A program made the translations under genes and the position numbers. Of a DNA stretch of 64,000 nt, positions 14,701 through 29,336 are shown one piece after another; positions within the stretch are counted from its first letter, which is position 1, and every line of letters begins with the position of its first letter. The notes under the pieces are model-generated. The model saw only the letters and a list, made by a program, of their open reading frames with translations. It was not told the DNA's origin and did no database searches. The DNA is from Anarhynchus alexandrinus (lineage: Eukaryota; Chordata; Aves; Charadriiformes; Charadriidae), in the NCBI GenBank assembly GCA_008711295.1, contig VUYV01000068.1, positions 2,647,721 through 2,711,720 of the forward strand. Direction: 5' to 3'.

Positions 14701-17700
14701 TCATACTGTTACATAGTTTGTAGATATTCGTGATTAAGATTCATTTTGGACTTCGGAGCAGGTTTGTTTTTTTCTTGATCCTGCTGGTGCAGAGCTCTAG
14801 GTTTCTTTTCATTTTGGAGAACCATTCCTTATGATCTCTGCTGCCTTCCAAAAGTTTATGGTTGAAATAATAGCAAGATGCTTTGCTTTTCCATAAGGAA
14901 ACCTGAGTACGCAGCTTTTTTTTTTGTCCTTAGATGCATGTGTTCAGGTTTTACGAGTAAACAGTATATTATATTCCCTGTCCCCTCTTCTTCCCCCCTC
15001 TAGAGAGTTCCAGACAAGCCCCTTTCTTCTGAAAAATCTCGACTCTGCTTCTGTCAGTTCTACAGAGTTTCCTGGAATTTAACCTTGACAGATCTAAGTA
15101 GATACAAAGGACTAACCTGGTTAAAAAGTGAGAAGCATTATCTTTTGTTCAAAGAGAGTCCTCATGATACTGCATCTGAGGGCTGACAGGTTACGTCCTC
15201 CAGATCACTTTTGTATTGATTCCCCTGCCCCATATGCTCCCCCTCTGTGATGTGGTCAAGATCTTCAATATGAGGTGGTAGTTTTCAGTGGTGGTAGTAG
15301 GTGTTCCCCCAAATTATCCCTGAGAATTGCCATCAGGTATGTAAACTGTTTGAGAGGTACTGTGTATTTTTCTTTGGGGGGGAGGGCAAGGGAGAATAAC
15401 CATACAAAATAAAAACTATTGTGGGGGCAGTCTCTGTTTTATTTTAAATCATTCCATATAGAAAACGGGATTAAAAAAATAATCAAAACCCTTTTAATCC
15501 AGAAACCTAGCGGAGTGCAAGATGGTAGTAAAAATCCATTAACATGTAGGAAAACTGGGCTGAGAAATCTAAATTAAACCGGAGTGGAAAAACGTACTAC
15601 TTCAACTTGATAGTGTTTAATGTGAGAAGATACAGGCATAGGTTCATCCTTGTGTAAAGGGACACCAAGAAATACAAGGCGCTGCTTGCTGTTCACAAGG
15701 CTTAAAGTGTGGTTGCCAGTGAACTATTTCTGAATATTAAAGTCGCTAGACAAGTCTTGAATAATTGTCTTAAGACTTGGTATCCTAGGCTTAAAAATCT
15801 ACTGTGCTTTTTACTTGCAGTGGTGTCAAGGGTATCTCATTATTCCCTAAATACAATTTTACCATTAATTAAAACAGTTCTGAAAAACAGCGCAAAAGGG
15901 TATTTGAAAATCTAAAAACTGAATTGCGTTGTTTCTTTGGTGATGCTAGCAGCAATGGTTTGTAGTCAGTGGAACAAACTGATGCTTAAGACAAAATCAA
16001 TACCTTCTATTAAAGTGAAGCATAAACTGCTTTCTGTGTAAGTTTATCTTTGCCTCAAGTACGTTGATTTCATAAATGCAAGATCTTCCTGTGTCCAAAA
16101 TTCATCATAAACTTGTCTTGTGTGCATGGCGTCAGGCTTGCTGTAACCAAGGAATGAACAAAGATTATTCTCAAACTTGTTTTTTGTAGTCATGTATTTA
16201 ATGACATGCTTATTATTGTATGTGAAAAGCATTTAAACTAATAGCCCGATTAAAAAACTTACTTTACAAACATTTTTACTTACAAAGATGTTCCTTAACA
16301 GAAAACTTATTGCTCCCATTGTAGATCATGAATATTCAATATTCTATTGGTTTTCACCTACTTAAATATGATTTTAAAATTCTAAGTTCCTGCTTATGGC
16401 TGACAATTTGCCTGTCTCATCTTTAGCAATGGGCCAGTTGTTTCAGTAACTCCAGCCAAAAAAGAGAATTCTTTTGGTAGTAATGAAAGCAACTGATAAA
16501 GGAATAAACCCAATAATAATTTTGTGCAACAAGTATTCCAAGCCAACTTACTGTATTGTACTTATGAAGGGAAACTCTTGCCCAGTTGCATTTCTCCATG
16601 TGTAAGAAAATTTAGAGGTTGCCTTTATATAATCTCAGTAGTATTTCTAAATATGTGCCATTGCAACAAGTAGTTAGCATTGGGTGTGGAGCTGACAATG
16701 GGGTTTTGAGTGTTTTGCCTTAAGTGCTGATGATAAAGGAGTCATGAGCACAAGAATCTGTAAAAATTGTGGTTGCTGGGTGCATTGCTTTGAAGCAGTA
16801 GCAGAAAATACGCAAACTGTGTTTAGCACTGTTTTGGAACCAAGTATGGCCATCCCAAATTATAATACGTACGTTTTTCAGGTGCAGCTAATGCTGACAC
16901 TAAGCATCTCCTTTTTATAATGCCAGCAGTCAAAAACGTTTGGAGAAAGGGAGAGGAACAGCCTTGTGAAATACAGAATCAGAACAGGTTTTGATGTTAA
17001 GTTGAGGAAGTAGAGCTGGCAGCTTTCAAAAGCAATGTAGGAAATGACTGCTATAACTTGCTCCTGTTTGTGTTGCAGCTTGATTCAGTGGCATCTGATC
17101 AGTTTTAGCATCAAAGAATTCAACTCCAGTTTTAAGGACTGATTCGTCCTCTTAGAGTAAAGAAGTGTGAGTGTGCAAGTGAAAAGGGAAAAGGTTAGAG
17201 TTGCTAAACAATATTGCTCAGGGCTGGCAAAAATTAGCAGATAACCTGGCTTTTGGAACGTAACCTTCAGTAGCTAGAGAAGTTAATGTGTCTCCCCCTC
17301 CTTTCCCATTTTAAATTATTTGTGAATGTTGCTGCTTGTGTAAATTTAGGGGGTTTTATCTTGCAGACTTTTCTTTAGCACTTCGTTTTTTCAACTTTAA
17401 TCTCAACACGTGAATAATATCCATCAACAGGACAGCACACACTTTAGGAGCAGGTGACCTAATCTATGTCTCTGTCTTTATCTGGTTTTCTGAAAGTACA
17501 AAATAAATGAGTTTTCGAGCAGTCTGTGTTTTTAATAATAAACCTTTTAAAGTTGCTCTTATCTGAAATGTATGTATCCAGTAGTGAGAATTAAATGTCA
17601 AAGAAATACTTGCTTTGAATTGTTGCTTGGTGGTTCTGAAGTTTTCCTTCATTTTCTCTAGGAGTCTTTTTGTATCTGTGTGTGTCAGTATTTTTTTAGC

Positions 17701-20700
17701 CTTCCTTCCACCGCATAAAACTCTTTTGATGGGCTGTCCCTTTTCTTTTCTTCCTTATTCTTCTTATTCCTCCAGCTTTTGAATCTGTTGTTCAATTCAA
17801 AATAAACTTCAATATTTCATCTTTGTCAGTTCTTTGAAACTAGACAATGTAGTAGATAAGGACAGATCAGATTATGATGTCCCTGAAGGAACAGCTGTAT
17901 TGTGAATTGAAATATTTGTAACTACTTGTGGGTTAAGATTACAGAGCCTAATTTCTCATGGCCTTATCTTATAAATGCTGCTGCTTGCGTAGTTCTGCTA
18001 TCTATCCTAGTCTTACCAAAGTCTTAAAAATGATGGTAAAGCTGCATTAGGCTGCAACTCAACTATTAATCTGACTATGTGAGTCAGAATTGTAGGAATT
18101 TGACAGATCATATTTACTCATTAGTCTAGAAATAGCTTTTGAATTATTAGTCTGTGTAAGTGAGAAGTATTGCTGTGTTAAGTGCTACCTCTCTGAAGCT
18201 CAGTTTTACTTGTATGTTGTGGCTCAATATCTTGGTGCTTTTTTTCCAAAATACAAACAAAATGGGGTAAGAAATTAGAGCAACATGTGGGTTTCTAAAA
18301 TCAGGTGGCTCTAACTTTTGGATAGCTTTTTGGTCTAAAAGTTAAAGCCAGTAGACCTATACCTGGTTTATTTATCCACACTATTGAAAACAAGTCATTA
18401 GGAAGATAAGACAGTATCTGAGCACTTCTGACTCATGTAGTGTGAATCCCTCCAAGTTTGAACAACTTCTTTCTTATTCTCTCATCTAATCTTTTACGTG
18501 AAACAAACTGTTCTAGGACTTAAAAAATATCCAGAAAAGTTGTTTTGGTTTGGGTGTGGTTTTTTGTTTTGTATTAGAGTATCTCAGGCCTGAAAGCTAG
18601 ATCCTGGATGTCTATAGCTGTAACCTGTTGTTCTCAGAAGTGTCATTCAGCCTTGAAGTGAAAGGACTGGCTGATGAAGCCTGACACTTCTAATGCCTCA
18701 TTGCGATGCGGAATTACGGATGATTTGAAAGAACAACGATGAAGGAAGGAGTTTAAAAAGCCAATGATGCAACCATCTCGATATCTACGTGTAGTATCTC
18801 ACATTACTACTTGTTCCCTTTATCTCCCTGTTTGGGCTGGACAGCTGTTTTATGTGATTGTAAAGGATGAGCCTGCTGAAAGATCTATGTAAAATGAGTT
18901 TCTGTATAAAAGAGAGATTAAACAGTCTCTACGATCAGTAAAACCGGAAAATACAGCCATAGCAATCTGATTGCACAGTCCAGTGTTGAAAATTGTGGGT
19001 TTTTTTGGTGTGTGATGAGATGTCTGATAAATTTAGTCAACACAGTGGCACTTCATAATGGAGCGTGAGACTGATTTAAAGACTGGGATCACCTTTTTAG
19101 GCAGAAAGAATGTTGTTATCCCGTAGAGATGATGTTCTTGTCGGATAACAATTGGAAAATAGTAGATGAGTCAGATTTCAGGCGTGAAGTGGTGTTACTG
19201 CTGTGCAAAACTGAGGACCACATCTGCAGCGTATGCGAGAGCATAAATATAAAATCCATGTTTTCAGACTGGTGCAAGGAGGAAAATTCTGCTGTCTCAA
19301 ATGATACTTTTTTTTTTTCCTGGGTATTTTGTGGAATAGCCAATATTAAAAATAATCCTCGCTCCTTTCCCACCACATCAGTTATTGTATTCTGTCGGTT
19401 CTGCTACTTTTTTGGCTGTTGCAGAAAATGAAATGAAAAATGATGAAAAATAAGAAGTAATATGCTATTAATGAAACAAACTCTTTATGGTCATGAGTTA
19501 TGCTTTTTTTTTAAATGATTTGTTGTGTTAGATACTTACTGCATTACTTGACTGTATCTTGCTTGATTGACCATCAACATATGAATGAGTTGGTATGTTT
19601 GTGTAGAGTGATTAAATTGTTCACAGCAACGCAGTGATCTTTCTCAATATGAAGCCTGCTGGCCAGAGCAAGCACCAAACTGATAACCATATTCTTACTG
19701 GAGCTATTTTTTTATTTGACACTGCCTTCTATTGTATAGACATATATTGTCTTTCCTGAGTATCATGTCCTTACTCTCTCATCTTTAAGGACTTTTCTAA
19801 TCCACATGACAATGTATTTTTCAAGAAGCTGAACACGCCCTTTTATTCTACCAGATAAATTTCAGAGTGCTGCTGTGGCTTGGGTTCAAGTCAGTTGATA
19901 TTACTATTCTTTTCCTTAGTTTTTGTGAAATCATGTTGCTTCTCCTTAGTTTTTTTCCTTCTTTGGGGCAATGTATCTCTAAATTTTATTTGCTGCTGTT
20001 CTGCGATCAGGATCTCAGCTCTTCTCTCACTTGCCAGAGAGCAATGTGGTTTTTTTTTCCTATCTTCTAATGGTAACTCAAATTACTTATCAGGATTTCT
20101 GTTGCGCTTTGGAAAGTGCACTTGGAATCCCACCCTGCGCCTGCCCCCATTTTTCTACCACAAAGTAAGCCTGTGATTTGAGTTCACTTCTGGCCACTAA
20201 TGTGAAAGGATACTTCTTTCTCTGTGTATGCGTGAGTGTTTATTTTTGTGTGTGCATATATATTTATATGTGCATGCAAGCACATGAATTTAAGGAGTCT
20301 TTCTTCTCAAATCCTTTTTTTTATTTTCTCACTTAATTTGGGATGTCTTCTGACTTAAATGTCAGTATATGAGCATATCTAGTGAGAGGAGGCAGAGAGC
20401 TCACTGTTGAAAATAGTATGTATTGTGGAAACAGTAGATGATAGGAGTGACATTTTGCTCTTATTTTTTATATTCCATTCATGACTTCCAAAACAGATGA
20501 TGGCTTTTTGCCTCATCTTTTGGCATTTTCCAACATTCTGGATAATATTCTGTTTCCAAGTTGGTAATAAAAAACCTTGTTTGAGCTAATGAATTCTAGA
20601 AAATGGTAGCTCATAAAGTCCTGTGAAGGGTTTAAATTTCAACTTTGAGAAGTTTCTAATAGTTTGAGTTAGGCAGCCTTAAAGTGGAATCTGAGTTGGA

Positions 20701-23700
20701 GTCATCTTTCCTGTCGGAGTCTTTTGAGTTGTTAAATTCCAAGACTTTTCCTTATGGGTAGGTTTGAGAGCAGCACAAAAGCTTTCTGTGCTGCACCTGG
20801 TTTAGCCGTCATGCTTGGATCAGCCTTTAGTTCTGGCTTTCCCCCTCCTTAGGTCAGTTTCTATGATAAAGGCTCTTTGTGGAGGTTGTGAGAGATCTCC
20901 TCGAAGGGTGCACAGTTGGTGACCTCTCCTCTGAGGGACTGCAAATGAATAGGCCATAATTGGAGCAAACTCTAGCCCCCATCCTCTTCTTGCTAGGCCT
21001 TAACATCCAGGAGGAGGTTTCCCATCGCTTTTTAGAATGAGATTAACTCCAGTATGCCCTGTATAGTGTGAAATCGCCTTCCACTTGCTGCTTGCAAGTG
21101 TGCAGAATTCCTGGGATGCTTCAGTTAATTGCCTAGTCCTTTCTAAACATCTTCCCCTCAGTCCTGAAAACCTTTGTTTTCCTATGAACAGGTTTGTCTG
21201 TTGTTAACTATCAGTTGTGAGCAAATCCTATGTTCTCCCAGGTCTCATAGATATATTTGACATGCAGTGGAAACCTTGAAGGTTTTGCACCCAGGACCTA
21301 AATCGTATCAAAAGGGCTCCATTTATACACCTAGTATAAAATTTAGCTGCATCAAGCTGCTGCTCCCTTCTGAGCCTCACTGTCTGCCTTTGCTCAGGAC
21401 TGAACAAACAGGATCCCAACTAGAAGGAACTTTCTCAAAAAGTACAGACAAACTAGTGAAGTGCAGTTGAGAGGAAAAGCAGCGCTGTGTGCTAGGAGCA
21501 GAACATATACCAGCAAGGTGAAATGCCTGATTTCCTGCTTTCAAGCTGTGGGTCTGTGCATGGTCAAAATTTTACTAATAGAGTGCTCTGACATTGGTTT
21601 CCTGTAATAGCATCAGTTTGGGTGTTAATCTTAGTAGACAAAAATAGCAAGCTTTTTTTTTTTCTGTTGGTGCCTTACTGCAGAATGGTGTCTTTCAAAG
21701 GTATGAAGTTGTATACTTTTGTGCTGTGTTGAGCATGGTTACAAAGATCTACATTGCCGACTTCAGATCCAGATTTTAGTACTAAAATTTGGCAGAAAGA
21801 ATTAGAAGGAAGTATAGATGTCACTTATCTCTGTAGTGGTTAGTATGTCTTCCTCCTGATGCAGGGGTCTGCCTTTCACACTTCTTGTCTGGTTTGTGAT
21901 AGGCATTTGTTTCATTATGGGATTGAGGTTTGATTTAGTAGTCCAGAATATTTCACATAAACGATGCTGCCTAGGTCTGGCAAAACTGAAAGATGTTACT
22001 GGCAATTTTCTGTGTGAATTTTGTGCTCTGGAGCCTTCAATATCTGAATGCATTAGCAGATATCGTTTACTGTCAAAATTTTTGGACTGTACTAAAACTT
22101 TGCACTGGCTGTGGACAATGTTTTTCATTTTAATTTTTAAAACAATAAGAATCTGCAGATAAACAGCGATGCTAAATAGTGATACTACGTGTACTGTCAT
22201 GTGCCCAGAACTGCAGAGGCTTGTCTGTAAATCCTAATGTTGGGGTGGAAGGGAAAATATGCAGAGCTATTGAAGGCAGAAGTCATCTGTCAAATGCAAG
22301 CTTGTCATAAGGTTATTTAATTAGAGGAGTTACTAAGTAATTTTTCAGACTTCTGGGACTTATTCCATCTGTGTTTCAAGATGTCCTCCTTGAAAGGGGT
22401 AGAAGGAAATAGTTCCCTTGTTTTTCAGTGGCTTAGTTTCTGAATCTTAACCTTTTTCCCTTTTAAAAAAGGATAAGATTTTAAGTCAATCTCATTTTTT
22501 GTTTTCCTGTTGTTTTCTTAGAGAACAAAGCAATGCTTTTGCATGCTACAGAAAAGATCCAAAACACAGCAACTTTAATTCCCTTGTCTCAACCTATCTT
22601 CAGTTTCCTTATATACCTGCGATAACCTTCTGTTACAGATGAGAAAATGTGCTGTAATGTATTGTTTCTTCATTGCGTCATAACCCTGATAATCTGATCC
22701 AGCAAAACACTCAACCTGTTAACTGCAGCTTGTTTTTCCTTTTTTTCTTTCTCCTCAACCAAGATAGCTCTCTTGGATCCTGTTTCTATGTTGTTTTGTT
22801 ACAATAGTCGCCTTGTTCCCTTTACTAACAAACTGCGGACATGACTGCCACAGCAGTTTTGCCTTTACATACAGTTGCATTTCTGATAAATCCTTTTGAT
22901 CTTGGTTACATTTGCAGGTTTAAATATTTATAAACCAAAATTAAGCTGAAAAGGGTTTAGTTCTAATTGCTTTCCCTTTCTGCTCTCTGTGCTTCAAGAT
23001 AGATGTAAAGGCATGGGAGGTTTTTCTTCCATTCTTCCCTTCTGCCCCAGCTGGGTCTTGTATTGCAGCTGAGGGACTGCATACTGCTTCCTTCAGAAGT
23101 ATACAGATAGAGAATTGGAAATACCCAGGTTGTTGCAATACTTCAGTATACTTAAGTTATTTGGCATGTACATTTTAAGTTGAGTTCTGCTTATTTATTT
23201 AATCCTTTGCTTTTCTTTCAATTATTTAGCTCCAGTTTCCTAGACTTCCAGAAAATATAGGACTTCCTCATGTGCATAAATATTAAAACAAAGCATCACA
23301 CCCTTTGCTTTCTGTGCTTTTTTTTTTTCCTCTCCTGTGGAAAAGCTTTTCTTTTTCTTTAGCGACTCAGTCTTAGAGCTAAGAGCAAGCAGTGATGAGT
23401 TGAATTCAAAGAGGATTAGGGACAGGACTTTGAAATGCAGGCTAATTCATCAGACACTTCTGATATTGTAGAATTAACAAGAGATGGCATTAAATCACGC
23501 CAGAGCATTTGTTGGAGTAATTGCCTTCTTTCAAGCAGAAAAATATGTAGTGGTTTTGAGTGATGGGTGGTTTAATGTTGTAACTAAACTTGTAATCCTT
23601 TACTTGTAATGAGAACACCCTTTCAGCACTTTTTACCCTGCAACCCTGGCTGCTGTGCTTCCCTTGCATCAAATTTAGTTGGTTGATCATGTGGTTTAAA

Positions 23701-25881
23701 AAAAGCCCAGCCAGTGAAATAATACATCCGCACACCCTCTGCCCCCAGCCCACTGTCAGGTCAGCTGAATGAATTGGATCACCTCATTAGCCACACCAGT
23801 GTCTATAAGGGAAGAAGTAGGGACAGTCCAGCAGCTCAGGATGGAGACGTGGTGGAGTGTGAACAGCCCCTTTCAGTAGCAGCTGGCCTTTAAAGCAGCT
23901 GACTTGTCAGGGTAAGCGGCACCAGCTATATGCTTGCTTTGCAAAGCACTACAGCAGTTTAAGATTATATTGTCCTTCTGCTTTCTTCCCTTTGCTGGAC
24001 GAGTTGTTCCGTGGGATCTTTCGTCTGCTGTAAGTAAAATCAGCTGGGATTGTTAAACTGAGGTTTAGTCTAATCTCGTTAATTTTTTGAATGACTAATG
24101 TGCCCACTGTATCTCTTGGATCTGAATTGGGGTCTGTACTTGTATTAAGCTACTTGAATGTTCAGATTTCACATCCTGAAAAGCGTTCAAATGAGAAAAT
24201 GAATATGCACAGTAATTCTCAAACGAGCTATGGACTTTGAAAGAAGCACAGATAGTGTTGGTGCATCAAACCATGCCCTACTTTTTTGGGACCTGTTGAC
24301 ACTTTTTCTACCTTTTCCCATTCCAGAAACTGATCAATTCAAACAGTCAAACAAAAAAACCCCTAAAATGTTCTTTGCAAACATTAAGTGTGGGAAAAGC
24401 AGTAGGTGTGAGATAGGTATGCTAAAATAAAAGCTGCTGCATGTACCTCAAAACACTTTTTAACCCATGTGAGACATGATGACAAAATGCTTCCTGGATG
24501 TGGACATACCAATAAGATGCTTTTAACAAGTTGCAAATGGTAAAGTTTTGTGATGTCTTCCTGACTTTTCTTTTTTGCTGTTGGAGTTTATTTTCCTGGC
24601 ATATGTATAACAGATCAGATCACTCAGCTCCTTTTGATTGATGATGATTTATGATTAATTCATTCTTGGATTTTTTCCCAATCTAGGGCAACTAAAAGAG
24701 CAACGTAAACGCCATTGCTGCTGAGTGTGCACTTACTGTGTAAATAGTGGAACTATGTGTCTGCACTGACAATAATTTTGGAATAGAAGGCTGTTTTAAA
24801 TGTTATTTAAAAAACCCCCATGAATTAACTATTGAAAGAAATGTCTTATTTTGTCTCCATCAATCTTTCCTTTTGGGAACTAAAATTGAGTGCTAATAGA
24901 CTTAGATGTTATCTTGAATTAAAATAATAATTGCAAATGTTTTGTGATGTTTTATTTCCATAGTCTGTGGCAGATAGCGCAGACAAGTGAAGTGAGATTT
25001 TTTTTCTGAGACACGATAAATTTAACAGGAAATACTGGATATTTTCTGACTCCCTGCTGCCGTCCTTAGCGATGGTTATTCCTTGCTTTCAAAGTTACTG
25101 GTGCACTTGAGAGTTTACCCTTCTATCAGTCCCAGTACCCTTAGATGTTCCCCCCCCGCCATCCACCCCTATGTATTTATGCAGCTTCACAAATCACGAG
25201 GATTGAATAGTCTTAGAAGAAACCAGCAAAGCCTTTTAATGGCTCCTCTGCAGTGTTTCTGTTGCATTCATGTTCTTTCTGCTGTATGAGGCTTTCTCCT
25301 TCTTTCTGCTGTTTCTGTGGAGAGGTGACAGTCTCTCCCATGAGTCGGAGTGAGATTCTGTTTTGCTTTCTGGCTCTTGGGCACTTCAGAATGGGTGCCA
25401 GTCCTGCTTTTGTCTGTGGTAGCCTCTGCAGAGATTTGCGCTTGGTTAGTAGGACTTCTTTAGATGTGGTGGACTTGGGTTAGCTGATGTTGTTAGAAGT
25501 AGCCTCTGGTAAGAAGATGTGTTCTTATCCGCCCATACTTTATCTGAGCAGGGGTGCGTGTTATAGCACTGTCTTGAGTGTCCTCTCAGTCTGATGACCA
25601 CTTCAGCTCCAACAGCTTTTTTTCACTGTACAGCTGAAGAGAACGAAGGGCGTGTTGTAGTTTTTTGGGGTTTGTGGATTTTTTGTTTCATCTTTCTGGT
25701 GGTATAGTAGCTTGCCAGTTTTGTAAGGCAAGTAGCATTTAGTTTTCTGCTTTCTTGGTGGGTGATAAGGTTGACCACTTAGTTTAGACACTTACTACTG
25801 GAGTGGATGAAATCTCTAGGTAGAAGGGAACATGGTTTATTAGAGGTCATCTGGAGTTGAATACCTGAATTCTCATGGAGC

Positions 25882-25960
25882 TGTAAGTGGTGTGGGGTTT
25901 TTTTTATACCTTTAGGATCATGTAAGTGGTGTGGGGTTTTTTTTTATACCTTTAGGATCA
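25882..25960. repeat. Tandem duplication, 39/40-bp unit, two copies
   Basis: Two adjacent copies begin at 25882 and 25921. They are identical except that the T run is 8 T in the first and 9 T in the second. Each copy contains GTAAGTGG near its start and a T-run followed by ATACCTTTAG near its end. The near-identity suggests a recent local duplication. At the junction an AG acceptor-like site is followed six bases later by GTAAGT. Confidence 0.95.
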
Positions 25961-28900
25961 TGTTACAAGATGTCAGATGCTTACAGAAGAATTTATCTTT
26001 TCTTGTAAAATGCTGAAATACAGTCTAAAACAGCATGGCATTTGCGGGCTAATAAATTAACCCAGTGTATATTAAACCAATGTGAGGATTTGGAGGATAA
26101 GTCATGCTGTTAGTTTTAGGTTATCTTCAGATTTTAATTAGTTCCCTAAAACATACTGAAATGCAAATCTTCATATTTAACAGCTTACCTATACTTAAAA
26201 GCTTAGTGCCTGAATAGCCCTACCTGCCTGACCTGCGGGTTTCTGTTGCTCATTGGCTCTTTTCAGTTGAATAAGTTTATTGTGCCCAGAAATCTTATAT
26301 TAAGTTGAACCAGAACTTCCAGCTGGTCCAATTTGCTGTACAAGTCAGTCTTCTGCTGCAAAGCTGGATCAGACCTTCCTCAGAAACCTGTATACATATA
26401 AACCAGAAACTTCAGAATAAGCATTATTTTTGTCTAATCCATTCTGGGTTTATAAAATGTCAGGGTTTATTGTTGTTTTGGTACTTCAAATAGTGCCTGT
26501 AAGCCCTTAAATATATACTTTGTCCTAAGCAAAGGTAAAATTTACAGAGAAGGTAGGGCATTAAGGCATTTAATTTTGTCTAGAGATTACAGCTTATAGT
26601 AATTGGCATTTTCAATGTTTTGAGTGTATTCACTGAGAGTGTATCTAAACATATTTCCTATATATGGAGCCATCGAAGTATAATCTTGATTACTTTTACC
26701 ACTTTTTCTGAGAATTTAAAATTGTCTTGTATGCATGACGGGGGTGTGTGTGTTTGTTTCCCCCTGCTGGAAGTTTCTATTCTTGTTTTGAGTATTCAAA
26801 CATGAAAGGAATGTACCTTTGGCAGCAATTTACTTAAACTGAGTAAAGGAATAAGAATGAAAATTAAATCATCTTTGCTGTAATAATTTCAGACATTATG
26901 TCTAACAGTGGTAATAAAATATCTCAAAGTATATATATTTTCATTTTTTTTGTTTGTTTATGCTTTGCTTCTTGGTGTACTTGGAAATGTCTGTTTTACT
27001 AATGTTAAGCGAGTTGGCAATCAAAGGAAGTCAGCATTTGTTTATGGAATATTTCCTGCTTGTCTTGCCTGTAAGAAGCAGCATTCCAGGCATTTTCAGA
27101 GCACGCTTTATCGCAGTTTCATACAAAACATTTTTGCTGACAAGGGAAGACATGGGTGCCCCATAATGTAATTACATTAAATTGCTAGAGTGCTTGCCTG
27201 GCACGTAGGAAAGCTGGATTCATTTACTACAGCAAGAGAGCCTTAGAGTCATGTTTCTGAAGACCTCTTAGAAGGCAGCGGGCAAGCGTTGGGTCAGAAA
27301 GCAAGCCAACACGCTGGACTCTGTCCTGTGCTGAAGGTTCTCCTGCATTAGGAGGAACTGGTGCTTCAGAGCCTGCTTAGCTATTCTATAAGCATCTAAA
27401 GTGATGTCTGATTAAAAGATTGCAGACTGAACTGGGGAGAAAAAAGAGGCAGGTATTAAGTACCAGCAGTAGCAAAGAAGATTGGTCTTTGGCCACGTCT
27501 GTGGCTTGGGCAGTGGTCTGACTCTGCTAGGCTTTGTGTCCTTTTCTTAAGTAACTAAGCTCTGTAAGGAGCCTTCATGCTTGGTTTAGGGGTCTGAATT
27601 GTAGCAGGCATTGAACTGTTGCTACGCCAAGTGCTGCTCTAGGTAACATCAAAGTGCTTTTTGTGTATCTGGCCCCAGGTACATAATTAGGACAGAAGTA
27701 TATGAAGTGTTGAGGGGAGTGTCATCTGCAGCGAGAGCACCCCTTCCAAAATCATCAACTGATTTGACTGATCTCTACTGCATGATGCAGCAAAGCCTTG
27801 TATTGGGCCAGCTGGATCAAATGATGCTCTCTGAAGATGCTGCCAGTATTCGGTTTCCTCTTAGAAAATCATCAGTAGAAGAAAATCTGTCTGCAGTTGG
27901 CCATTGGCCAACATCTTAAAAGCAAGTACCAAAACAGATATTAAACCTTAGAATGTATTTTGTCCCATGAAGCCACATTTCTCAATTATTCTGAATGTAC
28001 GCTACCAAGGCAAGTAGAACTTTGTTTTATTCTGTGTAATTCCCCACGTTGTAGTCTACGTGAACTTCTTTGAAAAGTTGCGCTGGTACGTGGTGATGAG
28101 CAAAGCAGTTGGTTTGAGGTGCATCTAGGATAGCTAGATGGCTTTAGTTCTAAGGTAGCGCTTTGTGTTAGCCTGTGAGATGTTTTCATCTGGCTTGCTG
28201 CCATTTCCATGGAAGTGACAGTGAACAGCTGTCCAGGTAGCACGCAGTGCAGTCATAGCTCCCAGCCATCTCCTGCGCCCGAACGTTGCATGTTGTTCAG
28301 CATCTGGGTTGTCTGTGAGAGGAATGCTGGTATCGGAGGCGCACTCAGCTCCCACTTCAGATGTTTTCAACCACAAGAGCTTTGCTGAAGTCTGTGTTGA
28401 CTTGCCACTTGTAAGGCGTGTGATATCTTAATATATCTAGTGATGTTACATGTTGGTAAGTTGTTCTCTTCTTGATAAGAAGCCAGTGTAGGATAGAAAT
28501 CTCTGCTATAATGAGATCTAATACATAGCAGTTAAATGTCAAATCCGTGACACTTGAAACTTTAAAAGAAAAAAGTATTGGAAGACAGAAATAGGAAAAC
28601 CAGTAGTGGCTTTAAGTGTTTTTTGTATAGGAGCAATACCTAGGGGCTTGAATCAGTTTAATATCTTTTTTTTTTTTGTGCCAAGTGAAGCAATAATTGA
28701 CAAAATGCTAATTGCTTTGCAATGCTTGTAAGGAATGTACTATTCAATGCAAGCAAATATACCAAAACCAGAAGGGTAAGTGGTCTGGAAGATCTGAGTA
28801 ATGGTAATGAAATTATCCACTAATATATGTCTATGTGTAATTACAGCTTTCTAAACTCAAATGGCACTAGTCTTAAATTTTTTTCTTAAATCGTGTGTTG

Positions 28901-29227
28901 TTATAGAAGAAATGCTGTAAAAATGTTTTTGAATCTTGCTTTGCACTTGTACTACCTCATCCTCCCTTTCCCTGCACCAGTTAGAGCAGCTGCAAATGTG
29001 TAACTAATCATTATGTGAAACAGTTTTTTCAAGTTGAGTTGTCGAAACTGGAATTTCATGTTGCATCTTTGTCACATCTCAAATTCAATCTACAGGGTAG
29101 TCTTAATGGAGTGGGTGAGTTAAGCAGGAAAAGAAGTGGTAATAGCAAGGTTTGTAAACTGATGTAGGCTTTCTGAGGAAGAGTTTACCATATCCTGAAA
29201 GAAAAAAAGTTGCTGCACTTCAGTGAT

Positions 29228-29336
29228 TAAAAAACCTAAAAAAACCCCCAAAACTAAAAAAAAAAAAAAACCACCAAAAAATCCACCCCAAAACAACAAA
29301 CAAACAAAAAAAAAACCCCAAACCACCCCACCCAAA
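29228..29336. repeat. A/C-rich low-complexity tract
   Basis: About 110 bp made almost only of A and C on the + strand, with A runs up to about 14 and CCCC or CCACC blocks. The minus-strand open frame through it encodes a run of Phe, Gly, Val and Leu, which reflects the base composition and not a real protein. Confidence 0.9.

Noticed and set aside
29120..29335. Minus-strand frame rich in Phe and Gly, possibly a membrane peptide
   Set aside because: It is the direct translation of the A/C-rich low-complexity tract.
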